Shown: positions 63,891-64,000 of the stretch, in pieces
Layout of the letters: every line of letters begins with the position of its first letter
How positions within the stretch are numbered: position 1 is the stretch's first letter
Assembly (NCBI RefSeq): GCF_035825295.1
Contig: NZ_JAYMGI010000002.1
Location: 3,849,001-3,913,000, forward strand
Source of the DNA: Actinacidiphila sp. DG2A-62
Lineage (GTDB): Bacteria; Actinomycetota; Actinomycetes; Streptomycetales; Streptomycetaceae
Direction: 5' to 3'
DNA length: 64,000 nt
The notes under the pieces: generated by a model
The model's input: only the letters and a program-made list of their open reading frames with translations
Databases searched by the model: none
What the model was told of the DNA's origin: nothing
Made by a program: the position numbers and the translations under genes

Positions 63891-64000
63891 TCAGGCGACG
63901 CGGCGCTCAGCGCCACAGCCGCACGTCTCGGTCCGCAGGTAGTGATCGCGCCGACAGGGATGGCAGCGCCACATGAATCCGGCGCGCAGCGCCACCCTCG
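63891..64000 (-). CDS. C-terminal end of a small zinc-binding protein (cut by window edge)
   Basis: Open to the right edge. The visible end is ALRAGFMWRCHPCRRDHYLR then TETCGCGAERRVA, a C-x2-C plus C-x-C set for one zinc ion. Possible starts inside the window are GTG 63995 and ATG 63974, so the gene may be complete and only 27-34 residues long. Confidence 0.45.
   Translation of the reverse strand, partial: RVALRAGFMWRCHPCRRDHYLRTETCGCGAERRVA

Noticed and set aside
1..64000. Integrase, lysin or holin, DNA polymerase, ParA
   Set aside because: Looked for on both strands; no recognisable motif. They may lie outside the window.

Overview
The window is about 72% GC (my estimate by eye) and looks like a large piece of a tailed actinobacteriophage genome, or a phage-plasmid, from a Streptomyces-type host. 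The reasons are the head and tail gene order, dense coupled start/stop overlaps (ATGA, GTGA, TGATG), frequent GTG starts, and many small zinc-ribbon and HTH proteins. Nearly all genes lie on the minus strand, so transcription runs from high to low coordinates. The plus strand carries only three HTH regulators, a GIY-YIG gene and a small membrane protein.

Structural arm (about 1-36 kb, read right to left). tRNA-Gly (36108-36035) comes first. It is followed by an intein-containing methyltransferase-like antirestriction protein, a ParB-like protein, TerS, TerL, an Abi-like protein, a cold-shock protein, small regulators, DUF1360 and other membrane proteins, and the portal. A 1,348-residue protein then joins a MuF-like head domain, a 2H phosphoesterase, a capsid protease and a winged helix. 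The major capsid protein and a second capsid-like protein follow. After them come a block of very large, cysteine-rich, modular virion proteins (one of 2,020 residues), a repeat-built fibre, the major tail protein, a Stealth-like sugar-phosphate transferase, head-tail connectors, the tail assembly chaperone pair and the start of the tape measure protein, which runs off the left edge. Five structural genes are preceded by the same short leader, probably part of a late promoter.

Non-structural arm (about 36-52 kb). Genes sit mostly as separate units, each with its own upstream repeated site and often a GC hairpin behind it. Recognisable products are a lone ComM/YifB N-terminal domain, the C-terminal half of a cytosine methyltransferase, a DUF488-like protein, an NPPF adenine methyltransferase, a DUF3560 protein that reads through in frame into ParB, a PP2C phosphatase and a SWIM zinc finger protein. 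Seven copies of TTAGTG-N6-CACTAW precede these genes, and one covers the start region of a small plus-strand HTH gene (45904). A second AT-rich site occurs three times, one of them beside a plus-strand regulator made of two duplicated HTH units (51697). A third perfect palindrome precedes another HTH gene (58572). I infer three regulator-operator circuits, at least two of them controlling dispersed sites, and regard this as the most interesting feature of the window.

Right part (52-64 kb). A tightly coupled membrane-protein cassette (52.2-58.4 kb: SpdB-like membrane protein, NERD nuclease-like protein, zinc-ribbon membrane proteins, helical-repeat protein) resembles spread functions of Streptomyces conjugative plasmids. 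A GIY-YIG gene split by an in-frame TGA follows, then a coupled run of small unknown genes. No integrase, lysin, DNA polymerase or ParA was seen. All function calls are from motif reading without database searches.
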